Source of the DNA: Halomonas sp. QHL1
GTDB taxonomy: Bacteria > Pseudomonadota > Gammaproteobacteria > Pseudomonadales > Halomonadaceae
NCBI RefSeq assembly: GCF_001882345.1
Contig: NZ_MINL01000001.1
Location: forward strand, 2,193,705-2,257,704
Direction: 5' to 3'
DNA length: 64,000 nucleotides
Shown here: positions 25,134 through 34,614 of the stretch, piece after piece
Layout: every line of letters starts with the position of its first letter
How positions within the stretch are numbered: the first letter of the stretch is position 1
Position numbers and translations under genes: made by a program
Notes under the pieces: generated by a model
What the model was told of the DNA's origin: nothing
Database searches by the model: none
What the model saw: the letters and a program-made list of their open reading frames with translations, nothing else

Positions 25134-26201
25134 ATGAGTGTAATTCGGGTAGTCATTGCCGACGACAGCCAAGTAGCCCGCGACGTGCTACGCGATATCC
25201 TCAGCCGAGACGATGATATTGAGATCGTGGGTGAAGCCACTAACGGCCGCGAAGCGGTGGAACTGGCCAAACGTCTTGCGCCACAGCTGATCACCATGGA
25301 TCTCAACATGCCGGTGATGGACGGCCTAAGCGCTATTGAAGAGATCATGTACAGCAAAGGCGTACCCATCCTGGTGATTAGCGACCGCTCCGATGCGCAA
25401 ACGGCCTATCAAGCCCTTGAGGTGGGCGCGCTGGAAGTGATGCCTAAACCCACACTGGAAGGGGCCGACGCGGAGCGCCTTTTGGAGCGAGTGCGCCTGC
25501 TCGCCGGCGTTGCGGTGATCACTCGCCTGCGGCGGCGCGCTACAACGCCTGCGCCCCTCCTCACCCTGCCCACCCTGGCAGCCACCCCAGGAGGGGTGCC
25601 GCGGGATTTCCAACACGTGGTCGCGATCGCATGTTCAACCGGTGGGCCTCAAGCCTTAGTGCGCCTGCTGCGAACACTACCCGCCGAGTTTCCAGCGCCT
25701 ATTGTGATCGCCCAGCACATCAGTCATGGGTTTATCGATGGCATGGCGCAATGGATGGCATCGCTGTGTGCCATGCCGGTGAGTGTTGGCCAAGAGGGTG
25801 AGCAGCTACGCCCTGGACATATCTATTTGTCACCTTCCGAGCGTAATTTATGTGTGACCCCACGCCACCGCTTTCAGCTGCAATCCAGCCCCGAGACATT
25901 TCTCTACCACCCCAGCTGCGATGTACTGTTGCAGAGTGTCGCGGAGGTCTATGGCAGCGATGCGATTGGTATTATTTTGACCGGTATGGGCCGCGATGGC
26001 GTTAATGGCATGCGGGCTATTTATCAGGCAGGCGGGATTACTTTCGCGCAAGATGAAGCCAGCTCGGTAATTTACGGCATGAATCTGGAAGCCGTTAAAG
26101 CGGGCGTCATACAGTATGTATTACCGCTTGATAGCCTTCCTGATCGACTGCTACGCGATGTGCGTGGCTACTCAAATAGCCGGCCGGAGCCTCTGGCATG
26201 A
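25134..26201 (+). CDS. cheB: CheB protein-glutamate methylesterase (WspF-like)
   Basis: 355 aa. An N-terminal receiver domain (acidic pocket near residues 9-11, phospho-Asp in TMDLNMPVMDG, Lys in MPKP) is joined by a proline-rich linker to the CheB esterase domain from about residue 160. Catalytic triad region seen: ACSTGGPQAL (Ser), AQHISHGF (His), ILTGMGRDGVNG (Asp). It demethylates and deamidates the receptor. Overlaps the cheR start by 4 nt. Confidence 0.95.
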   Translation: MSVIRVVIADDSQVARDVLRDILSRDDDIEIVGEATNGREAVELAKRLAPQLITMDLNMPVMDGLSAIEEIMYSKGVPILVISDRSDAQTAYQALEVGALEVMPKPTLEGADAERLLERVRLLAGVAVITRLRRRATTPAPLLTLPTLAATPGGVPRDFQHVVAIACSTGGPQALVRLLRTLPAEFPAPIVIAQHISHGFIDGMAQWMASLCAMPVSVGQEGEQLRPGHIYLSPSERNLCVTPRHRFQLQSSPETFLYHPSCDVLLQSVAEVYGSDAIGIILTGMGRDGVNGMRAIYQAGGITFAQDEASSVIYGMNLEAVKAGVIQYVLPLDSLPDRLLRDVRGYSNSRPEPLA

Positions 26202-27625
26202 GCGCGTTTGCTCCCTTTAAAGCCCTGGTGCATCAGCGTTGTGGTTTATACCTTGAGGGCTTAGCCGAAGCCCGGCTATTCCGGGCGGTGGCCAGCTTAC
26301 AAGCCTCCACGGGGCTAACCGACACCACCCAGCTCCTGAGGCAATTACGCCGCGACCCGACGCTATTCGATCAATTTGTCAGCCAGCTAACGGTCAATGA
26401 AACCTATTTTTGTCGCGAGCCGGACGCGCTGAACTGGTTGGTCAGCACCTACTTGCCCGAGCGCTTAGCGGCAGAGCAACCGCCGCTCTCTATCTTCAGC
26501 GCAGGCTGCTCATCCGGCGAAGAGCCCTATAGCGTGGCGATGATGCTGTTTGAGCACTTTGGCGAGCGGGCCAAAGCGTTGTTTACCCTCACCGGCGGCG
26601 ACCTGGATCACCAAGTCCTTACCAAGGCACGCCAAGCGGTGTATGGAGGGATGGCGTTTCGCGCGCTCTCTCCCGACTTTAAAGCGCGTTACTTTAGCCC
26701 CTACCAGGGTCGCTACAAGCTTCGCGAATCTCTGCGTCAGTGGGTAACCTTTCGCCCATTTAATCTATTAGACGCCGATGAGAGCAGTGCAGGCGGCCCC
26801 TTTGATGTAATTCTGTTTCGCAATGTGTCGATCTACTTTGACCAGCAGACGCGGCGGCGTATTCATCAGCAGCTTGGCCAGTTGCTGGCCCCGAACGGCA
26901 TTTTACTCTGCGGCGTCACCGAAACCCTGGGTAACGATCTCGGCGTGTTCGAACTGGTCGAAGCACAGGGCGTATTTTACTTTCGCCATGCAGAGCAACC
27001 CGAGGCAGTGCAAGCGCCTCCCCTTCAGCCTCCCTTGCCCACGATGGACACCAAAGCTGATGAGAGTATTCACGTCGGTGAGAGCGCACATAAACAGCTA
27101 GCGCTAGCCAGCAGCGCTGATTTAGCGCCTGAAGCACAATTTGAGCCCGCAGCGGTAAATGAAAGATCGGACAGCATTACCCACCAACTGCACACCGCCC
27201 ATCAGTTGCTCGATCAAAACGCCTTTAACGACGCCGCTGCACTGCTAGAGGCGCTGCTTAAGCAGCAGCCGTGGTTGATCGATGCGCTGGTACTGGCCGG
27301 GCTAGTCGCCCGTTGGCAGCAGCAGCCCAAACAGGCCTACGACTATTTTAAGCGGGCTATTTACGTTGCGCCGGAGTGTTGGCCCGCACACTTCTATTTA
27401 GCTGAACTTTATCGCCAGGGTGAACTGACCGACGAGCCATTACAGCGCAAACAGCGCTATGCTGCGGTGGTGCGTTTGCTGACCACCGAGCCCACCTCGA
27501 ATGGTGGGCTAGACACTATCGCCCCGCCGTTACCGCCAGGCGATGCGCGCTTTCTAGCCGAACGTTATCTAAAAGCGGCCAAAACCACACTGGCATCGAC
27601 CAGTACCACACAGGGAGTGGGTTAA
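26198..27625 (+). CDS. cheR: CheR methyltransferase with C-terminal TPR region (WspC-like)
   Basis: 475 aa. The N-terminal CheR fold (about 1-265) has NETYFCREPDALNWL and the SAM motif FSAGCSSGEEPYSVAM, then CGVTETLG. After a linker of low complexity, a helical TPR-like region (about 325-430, with LLDQNAFNDAAALLEALLKQ and YFKRAIYVAPECWPAHFY) follows. The CheR-TPR fusion is characteristic of WspC in the c-di-GMP-producing Wsp pathway. It methylates receptor glutamates. It ends one nt before the cheA start. Confidence 0.93.
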   Translation: MSAFAPFKALVHQRCGLYLEGLAEARLFRAVASLQASTGLTDTTQLLRQLRRDPTLFDQFVSQLTVNETYFCREPDALNWLVSTYLPERLAAEQPPLSIFSAGCSSGEEPYSVAMMLFEHFGERAKALFTLTGGDLDHQVLTKARQAVYGGMAFRALSPDFKARYFSPYQGRYKLRESLRQWVTFRPFNLLDADESSAGGPFDVILFRNVSIYFDQQTRRRIHQQLGQLLAPNGILLCGVTETLGNDLGVFELVEAQGVFYFRHAEQPEAVQAPPLQPPLPTMDTKADESIHVGESAHKQLALASSADLAPEAQFEPAAVNERSDSITHQLHTAHQLLDQNAFNDAAALLEALLKQQPWLIDALVLAGLVARWQQQPKQAYDYFKRAIYVAPECWPAHFYLAELYRQGELTDEPLQRKQRYAAVVRLLTTEPTSNGGLDTIAPPLPPGDARFLAERYLKAAKTTLASTSTTQGVG

Positions 27626-27626
27626 T

Positions 27627-29747
27627 ATGGCGCTGGATATTCGCCGCTTTATACAGCGCTTTGTGGAAGAGGCAGCCGACCACCTGCCCCGCCTGCGCGA
27701 AGGGATCAGCGCATTGGAGCAAGGCCGCGCTGATCGCGAACAGATCAACGAGCTGTTCCGCGCAGCGCATACGCTGAAAGGTTCGTCGCGAATGCTGAAA
27801 CTGGTGCCGATTACGGCGCTAGCCCATAGCACTGAAGAGCTGCTTAGCGCGCTGCGCGAGGGCACCCTAACCGCAACACCAACGGTTATCAGCTTGCTCA
27901 GCCAGGCGGTTGACGGGCTTTCTGACTTGGTCAGTCGGCTAGCCGACGGGGCGACAGGCGACGACTTACCCGCAGCTGATGAGGCGTTGTGTAGCGCCCT
28001 TGAAAATGCTGCTCACGGTCATACCCCAACCCAGCCCAGCAACCCCGATACGCCCACGCCTACGATACCTTCGTCCTCATCAACACCTCCCTCCTCCGCT
28101 ACGCTGGTGACCGAGAACGAACTACGTCTTAGTGACACCGTGCGGGTTCGCTTGGATCGGCTAGACGATGTTATCCGTTTGATGGGTGAAGTGCTCTCCG
28201 GCCACCACCACTTACATGGGTTAGTGGACCAAGCCCGTGAGCTAAGTACCACGCTCACTGCCGAGCAGCAGGGGCCCTTTCACGCCTTTCACCGTGAGCT
28301 GAAAGATAGCGTGTTAAGCCATGAGTCGTTGATGAGCGACCTACACGACCGGGCACTGCAAATGCGCATGCTGCCGCTAAGTGTGGTGTTTGACCCGCTT
28401 GCGCATATGTCCAGAGAGCTGGCCCAGTCACTCGGCAAACAGGTCGACTGCCGCGTGCGGGGTAGCGAAATCGAACTTGATCGCCAGATGATTGATCGCC
28501 TGTCAGACCCACTCATTCACCTGCTGCGTAACGCCTTGGATCACGGCTTAGAGCTGCCTGCCGAACGCCAGGCAGCGGGCAAACCTTCCCGCGGGCAGCT
28601 GATTATCGAAGCCTGGCAAGACGCTGACTGGGTGGTGGTTGAGATGCGTGACGATGGCGCGGGGATCGCACTGGACGCGGTGCGCCAGAAAGCGCTCGCC
28701 AAACAGCTGATCAGCGAAGAGCAGCTGAATGCGCTGAGCGAACAGGAGACATTGGAGCTTATTTTTCTACCTGGTTTCTCTACCAAAAGCATGATTACCG
28801 ACTTTTCTGGGCGCGGCGTGGGTATGGATGTGGTCAAACGCACCGTGGTGGACGAGCTCAATGGCGACTTGCAGCTTGCCAGCGAACGCGGCAGCGGCAC
28901 GCGCTTTACCCTGCGTCTGCCGCTCTCGCTGGCGATGATGCGGGTACTGCTGGTCAGCGTCGGCGGTGTCAACCTAGGCGTCACCGCGCCTTACGTATCA
29001 GAATTGGTAGAGTGCTCATCACAATCATTCATTGATGCCGCCGGACAGCGCACGCTGATTTTACGCAATGAATTCGTGCCGGTGGTATCGCTTGCCCAAC
29101 TGCTTGAGCTACCTACGACGACTACCGCCACTGATAACACCCTACTGCTGGTCGTCCACCAACGGCACCAGAAACTCGCCTTGATTATCGATTCACTGAT
29201 TGATGAACGCGATATGGTGATCAAGCCACTGCCCGTACATTTACGTTATTTACCCTTGGTCTCGGGCATGGTTTCCATGGGCCGCAATGCGCTGGTAAGC
29301 CTGTTACATGTGCCCGCGTTACTGGAAGCCACCCGGCACAATGCTTCGCGTCCTAGCCATGAGCGGGCGTCTCCCACTCTCGCGAAACGCATTTTGGTGG
29401 TCGATGACTCACTGAATACCCGTGAAATTGAAAAAGATGTACTTGAAGCATGGGGCTACCACGTCACGCTGGCCGAAAATGGTCGTGACGGCTTAGCCAA
29501 AGCACTGGCGGAACCGTTTGATGCGGTACTTACCGACGTCGAGATGCCGGTAATGGATGGTTTTGCGCTGACTGCCCGACTGCGCGAAAATGAGGTTTAT
29601 CGTTATCGGCCGATTATTATTATCACCTCGCGGGAAAAAGAGACTGATCGGCGACGTGGTATGGAGGTCGGGGCCGACGCCTATATCGTCAAGGGCAGTT
29701 TTGATCAAAACAATTTAGTAGAGACGCTCAAGGCCCTGCTGGGCTAA
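27627..29747 (+). CDS. cheA: Hybrid histidine kinase CheA-REC (WspE-like)
   Basis: 706 aa. P1 Hpt domain with phospho-His48 in RAAHTLKGSSRML; proline-rich linker (about 130-160); dimerisation and HATPase region with HLLRNALDHGLE (N box), DDGAGI (G1) and GRGVGMDVVKR (G2); CheW-like P5 domain (about 430-570); then a C-terminal receiver domain (about 588-706) with VVDDSLNT, phospho-Asp in LTDVEMPVMDG and a conserved Lys in IVKGS. There is no recognisable P2 CheY-docking domain, normal for hybrid CheA of alternative-function pathways such as WspE. Confidence 0.95.
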   Translation: MALDIRRFIQRFVEEAADHLPRLREGISALEQGRADREQINELFRAAHTLKGSSRMLKLVPITALAHSTEELLSALREGTLTATPTVISLLSQAVDGLSDLVSRLADGATGDDLPAADEALCSALENAAHGHTPTQPSNPDTPTPTIPSSSSTPPSSATLVTENELRLSDTVRVRLDRLDDVIRLMGEVLSGHHHLHGLVDQARELSTTLTAEQQGPFHAFHRELKDSVLSHESLMSDLHDRALQMRMLPLSVVFDPLAHMSRELAQSLGKQVDCRVRGSEIELDRQMIDRLSDPLIHLLRNALDHGLELPAERQAAGKPSRGQLIIEAWQDADWVVVEMRDDGAGIALDAVRQKALAKQLISEEQLNALSEQETLELIFLPGFSTKSMITDFSGRGVGMDVVKRTVVDELNGDLQLASERGSGTRFTLRLPLSLAMMRVLLVSVGGVNLGVTAPYVSELVECSSQSFIDAAGQRTLILRNEFVPVVSLAQLLELPTTTTATDNTLLLVVHQRHQKLALIIDSLIDERDMVIKPLPVHLRYLPLVSGMVSMGRNALVSLLHVPALLEATRHNASRPSHERASPTLAKRILVVDDSLNTREIEKDVLEAWGYHVTLAENGRDGLAKALAEPFDAVLTDVEMPVMDGFALTARLRENEVYRYRPIIIITSREKETDRRRGMEVGADAYIVKGSFDQNNLVETLKALLG

Positions 29748-29801
29748 CGAGAAGCGTTATGAACACAACCGTTAATGACACAACAATCATGAGGTCATGG
29801 A

Positions 29802-30158
29802 ATGCATATCCTGGTCGTAGACGACGATCCGCTTGCCGGGGAAATGACGGCGGCACTGCTTGAGTCTCAGGGTCATGAGCCTCTGCTGGCCAATGACGCG
29901 ATGGAAGCCGTCGAGCAGTTAGACACTCATAGCGATATCAAACTGATCGTCAGCGATATGCACATGCCCCTTGTCAGTGGATTAGCGCTGTTGGCGATGC
30001 TGCGCGAGCAAGATAATCACCTGCCATTTATTTTACTCACCGGCGACACCCCGGATGCAGCCCTACGGCAGACACCGGGCCTTGCCGCCTGTTTGTGTAA
30101 AGATGCCGAGCTGGCCTGGAACCTGGAAGCTGCCGTGAAAAAGGCTCTCGACAGCTAA
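29802..30158 (+). CDS. Single-domain response regulator (CheY-like)
   Basis: 118 aa, receiver only. Acidic pocket VVDDDP, phospho-Asp in IVSDMHMP, switch Thr in LLTGDT, Lys in LCKDAE: all phosphorylation residues are present. It lacks an output domain and the motor-binding features cannot be judged by eye. Between the hybrid CheA and the Hpt-REC-REC-GGDEF gene, it could be a phosphate shuttle or sink in the relay. Confidence 0.9.
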   Translation: MHILVVDDDPLAGEMTAALLESQGHEPLLANDAMEAVEQLDTHSDIKLIVSDMHMPLVSGLALLAMLREQDNHLPFILLTGDTPDAALRQTPGLAACLCKDAELAWNLEAAVKKALDS

Positions 30159-30231
30159 CAACGCTTAATACGATGGAATGGACAATTGACGGAATGGACC
30201 GCCGCTTTCGATCACTTACGTAGGTAGTTTG

Positions 30232-31911
30232 ATGTCTAAGCCCGCCCCTTCGCTGCACGATAAGCTAAGCCAGCTGCGTGAGCGATTTATTGAGCAACTG
30301 CCCTACCGCTTGGCGCAAACCGCCGAGCAGTGGCAGCAGAGCCGCACGTCGGCGGAAGAGCAGACGCGGCTCGCGCCAGAGCTGCACCGTTTCTTTCACA
30401 GCTTGAAAGGCACCGGGAGATCGCTGGGCTTTGAACGACTCGCTATGCTGGCAGACCAGGCGGAGGCGGCGCTCACTACCTCTCCCGCCCGTGTCGATAT
30501 CGACACATATATCGACCAACTGCTACTCCAGTTGCAGCGGGAACAGCAGCACCTGCGCTCACGTCACGGTCAACAGCAAGCACTGGCGGCCGTACACAGC
30601 TTCGAGCTTACCAGCCCGGTTGAACCGCTGCGCAATAAGCGCCAGCGGTTAATTTACCTGTGCGACGATGAGCCAGAGCAGGTCGATCAATTGATCCATC
30701 ACTTGCGCTGCTTCGGTCATGAAGTTGTGCATTTTATCGACACGGAGAAGTTCTTTAACGCCGTGCTCACGCGTCGCCCTGACGCGGTGATCATGGACGT
30801 GCAGTTCCCCCAGGGCCAGACGGCAGGAACTGAAACCCTAACCAGCCTGAACAAACTAACCGGCCAGCCGCTACCCGCCATCGTACTGTCGGCCCACAGT
30901 GACTTTCACTCGCGGCTGAGTGCGGTTCGTGCAGGGTGCGGCGGCTACTTTACCAAGCCGGTAAAGCCACTGGATCTTATGTTGGCAGTGGATGAACTCA
31001 CCGCGCCGGCGGCGGAGGAGCCGTTGAAAGTGCTAGTGGTGGATGATGAGCCCGAAGCAGCTGCCTACCACGCTTTGCTGCTTGAAGAGGGCGGTATGAG
31101 TGCTCATCAGGTGCACCATCCCGCCGATGCGCTTAATGCCATGGAGCGCTTTAGCCCTGATTTATTGCTAGTCGATGTGTATATGCCGGTGTGTTCGGGT
31201 GAGGAACTGGCGACGATTATTCGTCAGCAGCCGGAATATCTGGGGCTACCGATTATCTATCTCTCCAGCGAAACCGACAGCCAAAAGCAGATTTCCGCCA
31301 TGTCCGCGGGGGTTGAAGCCTTTCTTACCAAACCCGTACAGCCCGAAGAGCTAGTCTCTGCTGTGCGGCTGCGCGCAGAACGCCTACGCCTGCTGCGCTC
31401 ATTAATGACCCGCGACAGCATGACCGGGCTGTATAACCACAGCACCACCACCGAGCTGATCAATAAAACCCTCGCCCAAGCCCATCGCGAAGATAGCCAG
31501 CACGCCATGGCGATGATCGATATCGATCACTTTAAACATGTTAACGATACCCACGGCCACTTGGCGGGCGACCAGGTGATCATCACCTTGGCGAGGCTTT
31601 TGAAAACCCGCCTGCGGCTATCCGACATTATCGGCCGCTACGGCGGTGAAGAGTTTGTCGTGCTGCTGAAAGGCATAACGGCAGAAAAAGCCGCCACATT
31701 AATCGACAGCCTGCGCGAGGATTTTGCACTGGTCGATTTTCACGCCGGTGACGTTCGCTTTCGCTGCACCTTCAGCGTGGGGATAAGCAGTTTCCCCGCG
31801 CAGCCCTCTACCGAGTCCATGCGCTTAAGCGCCGACCAAGCGCTCTACCGTGCCAAGCACCAAGGCCGCAACCAAGTAGTGCTAGCGACGGAGCTAACCG
31901 ATGACCGCTGA
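30232..31911 (+). CDS. Hpt-REC-REC-GGDEF diguanylate cyclase
   Basis: About 559 aa. An N-terminal Hpt domain (phospho-His56 in RFFHSLKGTGRSLGF), two intact receivers (REC1 about 137-255 with IMDVQFP and TKPV; REC2 about 262-385 with VVDDEP, LLVDVYMP and TKPV), then GGDEF (about 395-555) with active motif GGEEF and an RLSD inhibitory I-site five residues before it. The product is c-di-GMP. The ATG at 30232 is used; a TTG sits one codon earlier. WspR has one receiver; the extra Hpt and second receiver point to a multi-step phosphorelay. Overlaps the cheW start. Confidence 0.93.
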   Translation: MSKPAPSLHDKLSQLRERFIEQLPYRLAQTAEQWQQSRTSAEEQTRLAPELHRFFHSLKGTGRSLGFERLAMLADQAEAALTTSPARVDIDTYIDQLLLQLQREQQHLRSRHGQQQALAAVHSFELTSPVEPLRNKRQRLIYLCDDEPEQVDQLIHHLRCFGHEVVHFIDTEKFFNAVLTRRPDAVIMDVQFPQGQTAGTETLTSLNKLTGQPLPAIVLSAHSDFHSRLSAVRAGCGGYFTKPVKPLDLMLAVDELTAPAAEEPLKVLVVDDEPEAAAYHALLLEEGGMSAHQVHHPADALNAMERFSPDLLLVDVYMPVCSGEELATIIRQQPEYLGLPIIYLSSETDSQKQISAMSAGVEAFLTKPVQPEELVSAVRLRAERLRLLRSLMTRDSMTGLYNHSTTTELINKTLAQAHREDSQHAMAMIDIDHFKHVNDTHGHLAGDQVIITLARLLKTRLRLSDIIGRYGGEEFVVLLKGITAEKAATLIDSLREDFALVDFHAGDVRFRCTFSVGISSFPAQPSTESMRLSADQALYRAKHQGRNQVVLATELTDDR

Positions 31912-32461
31912 ACATCCCCGCGACGGCGAGGCGAATGACCAGTCGTCGGCCACTTTGAGCTTGGACGAGGCGTTAGCGGCACACAGCGATAGTGAAACGG
32001 TAGTGGATGTTGATGAGCCCACCCAGCAGCTAGTGCTCTTTCGTCTCGATGGCCAGCGGTTTGCACTGCCCGGTAGCGCGGTGAGCGAAATTTTAGCCAG
32101 CGACCAGCCTGTCTATTACGTACCGGGGCTGCCCGCCTCTACCGAAGGCGTACTGCACCTACGCGGCAAAATCGAGTCCGTCATTAGCCTGCATCAGCTA
32201 CTCGGTTTACCCACACCGGAAGGCACCTCTAAGGGGATGATTTTACTAGTCCGCGCAGCGGGGGTGACGAGTGGCGTGCGTATTGAGCAGCTTGACGATG
32301 TGTGCGAGGTCACCCAAAGCATGCTGCAAGCTCCGCCAGAAACGCTTCCCGGCACATTGCGCCCTTATGTTAGCGCATTGTGGCAGATAGATGAGTGCCA
32401 AGCGCTTGCCCTGCTTGACCCCGAGGCGCTGTTCGACGCCTACCAGCAGGGGTTGGGTTAA
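31901..32461 (+). CDS. cheW: CheW-like coupling protein
   Basis: 186 aa. An acidic N-terminal extension (about 1-45) precedes a standard CheW domain: QLVLFRLDGQRFALPGSAV, GLPASTEGVLHLRGKIESVI and VRIEQLDDVCEVT. It couples the MCP to CheA. Its start lies within the 3' end of the cyclase gene, so translation is coupled. A second, divergent CheW-like gene follows directly. Confidence 0.9.
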   Translation: MTAEHPRDGEANDQSSATLSLDEALAAHSDSETVVDVDEPTQQLVLFRLDGQRFALPGSAVSEILASDQPVYYVPGLPASTEGVLHLRGKIESVISLHQLLGLPTPEGTSKGMILLVRAAGVTSGVRIEQLDDVCEVTQSMLQAPPETLPGTLRPYVSALWQIDECQALALLDPEALFDAYQQGLG

Positions 32462-32462
32462 G

Positions 32463-32870
32463 GTGCCCGAGCAGCTAGACCAGCATGACCAGGCCCAGGT
32501 TGCCCTGGTGCTGTTTCGCGTAGGGCCTTATCGTGCTGCCCTGGAAGCATGCCATGTGCTCGCCATGACCGATCAACCTACGTCATCGCACACAGCCAAT
32601 GCTCAATCGTTGCTAGACGACGAGGGCGACCATGCCCCACCTACCCGTTGGCTCACCCTGCGCGCCGCTCCAACAACCAATAGTGAGAACAACAGCACTT
32701 GGCAACTGGGCGTAAGCGGTGACATTACGCTTCAGCAACTGCCAGCCAACTCGCTTTACCCACTGCCTAAACTGCTGCTTTCGCGCCGGTTTTCAACGGC
32801 GCTATGCGGTTGCACCTTCGACCAGCGGCAGTTGGTGCTGCTACTGGATGCCCGCAAGCTTAGTCCTTAA
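32463..32870 (+). CDS. Small degenerate CheW-like protein
   Basis: 135 aa from a GTG start at 32463, one nt after the cheW stop; an upstream ATG at 32391 would lie wholly inside cheW. The opening (QVALVLFRVGPYRAALEACHVL) and the end (RQLVLLLDARKL) resemble the first and last strands of a CheW domain, but the centre is replaced by a Ser/Thr/Asn-rich, non-conserved segment and the central CheW glycine motif LRG is missing. WspB and WspD are two CheW-type proteins in Wsp, so this may be the second coupling protein in reduced form. Assignment is by position and weak similarity. Confidence 0.6.
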   Translation: MPEQLDQHDQAQVALVLFRVGPYRAALEACHVLAMTDQPTSSHTANAQSLLDDEGDHAPPTRWLTLRAAPTTNSENNSTWQLGVSGDITLQQLPANSLYPLPKLLLSRRFSTALCGCTFDQRQLVLLLDARKLSP

Positions 32871-32889
32871 CTTTCTAAAGCCCCTGCTC

Positions 32890-34095
32890 TTAGCCCGCCA
32901 GCCACAAACAGCTGATGGCATCGCCCTCGGCTATGTCGCTATTGGCCGGAATCACCGCAAAGGCGTCGGCGTTGATACACGACGAAAGCACGCCGGAATT
33001 CTGATCATCAAAGGCCGTCGCTGTCACCCCGCCGGGAGTGAACTCTAATGTCACGCGCATATAGTGTTCGCGTGGGCCGGTGGAGGTAGCAAACCCAGCT
33101 TTCGCGGTCACTGCTGGCAGCGTTTTTAGCGCCGGACAGCCCAACATTGCGCCCAACAGGGGGCGTAAAAACAGCCAGGCGCCGACAAATCCCGATACCG
33201 GGTTCCCCGGCAGGCCAACAAACCGCGCCTGACTGCCGTTATCCCGCGGCAAGCGGCCGAGCGCTAACGGCTTACCGGGGCGAATCGCCAGCTTCCACAT
33301 ATCGAGCTGGCCAATTGCTTCCAGCGCGGCTTTGACGTGATCCTCTTCGCCGACGCTCACGCCGCCAGTGGTGACCACAAGGTCTGCTTCAGCAGCGGCA
33401 GCCGTTAACAGTGCCACGGTGCGGGCGTAGTCATCTGGCACGCTAACGGTGCTCACCAACTCGGCGCCAAAGTTCTCTAACAGGCGCCTAAGCATCGGCC
33501 GGTTCGAGTTGTAGAGCTGACCCGGCTTGAGCGGGGTGCCTGGGTCAATGATCTCATCGCCCGTCGAGAGCAGCGCCACCCGAGGCCGACGACGTACACT
33601 GACCTGGGTAATGCCCTGGCCTGCCAAGTGGCCAAGGGCCGCTGCTTCAAGCCGCTCACCGGTATTTAACAGTACGCTGCCCTGACGCACGTCGCACCCT
33701 TGGCGGCGAACATTATCACCCGCTGGGATATCGGCAGGTATCAGCGCACGTTCACCGTCAACTTCAACGCGCTCCTGCATCACCACGCAGTCAGCCCCAG
33801 GAGGAATCTCACCGCCGGTAAAAATACGCGCACAGCTACCGGGGACAAGTGCTTTAGCCTGCGTGCCGGCGGCAATGCGTTGACTTACCGGCAGCCACTG
33901 CCCCGCATCAGCGGCACTCAAGGCGAAGCCATCCATCGCGCTGTTATCGAAGGGTGGCACATCCAACTGGGCGGTGACGGCGGCGGCTAATACACGTCCA
34001 CCGGCGGCTTCGAGCGGAACGCTCTCTGCATCGAGTGCACTAACGTCTGCCAGTAACGCCTCAAGCGCGGCTGATATCGGCTGTAAATCAGCCAT
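32890..34095 (-). CDS. moeA: Molybdopterin molybdenumtransferase MoeA (copy 1)
   Basis: Inserts molybdate into adenylylated molybdopterin, 401 aa. Seen: PPFDNSAMDGFAL, IFTGGEIPPGAD, VTTGGVSVGEEDHVK, RPGKPLALG and GLPGNPVSGFVG, all MoeA hallmarks, with a full four-domain length. Overlaps moaB by 8 nt, so the two are coupled. A second MoeA is encoded at 45245-46519. This copy accompanies moaB and the fdh structural genes on the minus strand. Confidence 0.95.
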   Translation of the reverse strand: MADLQPISAALEALLADVSALDAESVPLEAAGGRVLAAAVTAQLDVPPFDNSAMDGFALSAADAGQWLPVSQRIAAGTQAKALVPGSCARIFTGGEIPPGADCVVMQERVEVDGERALIPADIPAGDNVRRQGCDVRQGSVLLNTGERLEAAALGHLAGQGITQVSVRRRPRVALLSTGDEIIDPGTPLKPGQLYNSNRPMLRRLLENFGAELVSTVSVPDDYARTVALLTAAAAEADLVVTTGGVSVGEEDHVKAALEAIGQLDMWKLAIRPGKPLALGRLPRDNGSQARFVGLPGNPVSGFVGAWLFLRPLLGAMLGCPALKTLPAVTAKAGFATSTGPREHYMRVTLEFTPGGVTATAFDDQNSGVLSSCINADAFAVIPANSDIAEGDAISCLWLAG

Positions 34096-34609
34096 GCTGA
34101 CCTCGACCTGGGATGACCAGGTTGGCGAAGTTGCAGGGTTTGTGGCGGCTATCCAACTGCTCGGCCAGAATGCCGTCCCAACCGGTGCGGCAGGCGCCGG
34201 TCGAGCCCGGTAGGCAGAACACCACCGTGGCGTTGGCTAAACCACCGAGGCAACGGCTTTGTATAGTGGAGCTGCCAATCTCGTCACCGCTTAGCTGACG
34301 AAAGCGTTCGCCAAAGCCTTCAATGCGCTTATCCAACAGCACGGAGATAGCTTCAGGCGTGGAGTCTCGGCCAGTAAAGCCGGTGCCACCGGTGGTGATC
34401 ACCACCTGTACATCTGCCTCGGCTATCCAGTTCGCTACTACCGCACGAATACGGTAGACATCGTCTGGTACGATGCGCTTTTCAGCCAACGTGTGGCCCG
34501 CCTTGGTTAAACGCTCGACCAGGGCTTGGCCACTGCGATCCGTCTCTTCTGTGCGAGTATCGGAGACAGTGAGTACGGCTATATTGAGGGGCTCCATTGG
34601 CTCACTCAT
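34088..34609 (-). CDS. moaB: Molybdenum cofactor biosynthesis protein MoaB
   Basis: Molybdopterin adenylyltransferase family (MoaB/MogA fold), 173 aa from the ATG at 34609; in-frame codons farther upstream lie inside the neighbouring gene. Seen: AVLTVSDTRTEETDRSG, VVITTGGTGFTGRDSTPEA, and CLPGSTGACRTGWDGIL, the adenylyltransferase active-site pattern. A GGGTGA site lies upstream. It overlaps moeA downstream and follows the DUF1244 gene by a few nt, giving a three-gene unit. Confidence 0.93.
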   Translation of the reverse strand: MSEPMEPLNIAVLTVSDTRTEETDRSGQALVERLTKAGHTLAEKRIVPDDVYRIRAVVANWIAEADVQVVITTGGTGFTGRDSTPEAISVLLDKRIEGFGERFRQLSGDEIGSSTIQSRCLGGLANATVVFCLPGSTGACRTGWDGILAEQLDSRHKPCNFANLVIPGRGQHG

Positions 34610-34614
34610 CGACG

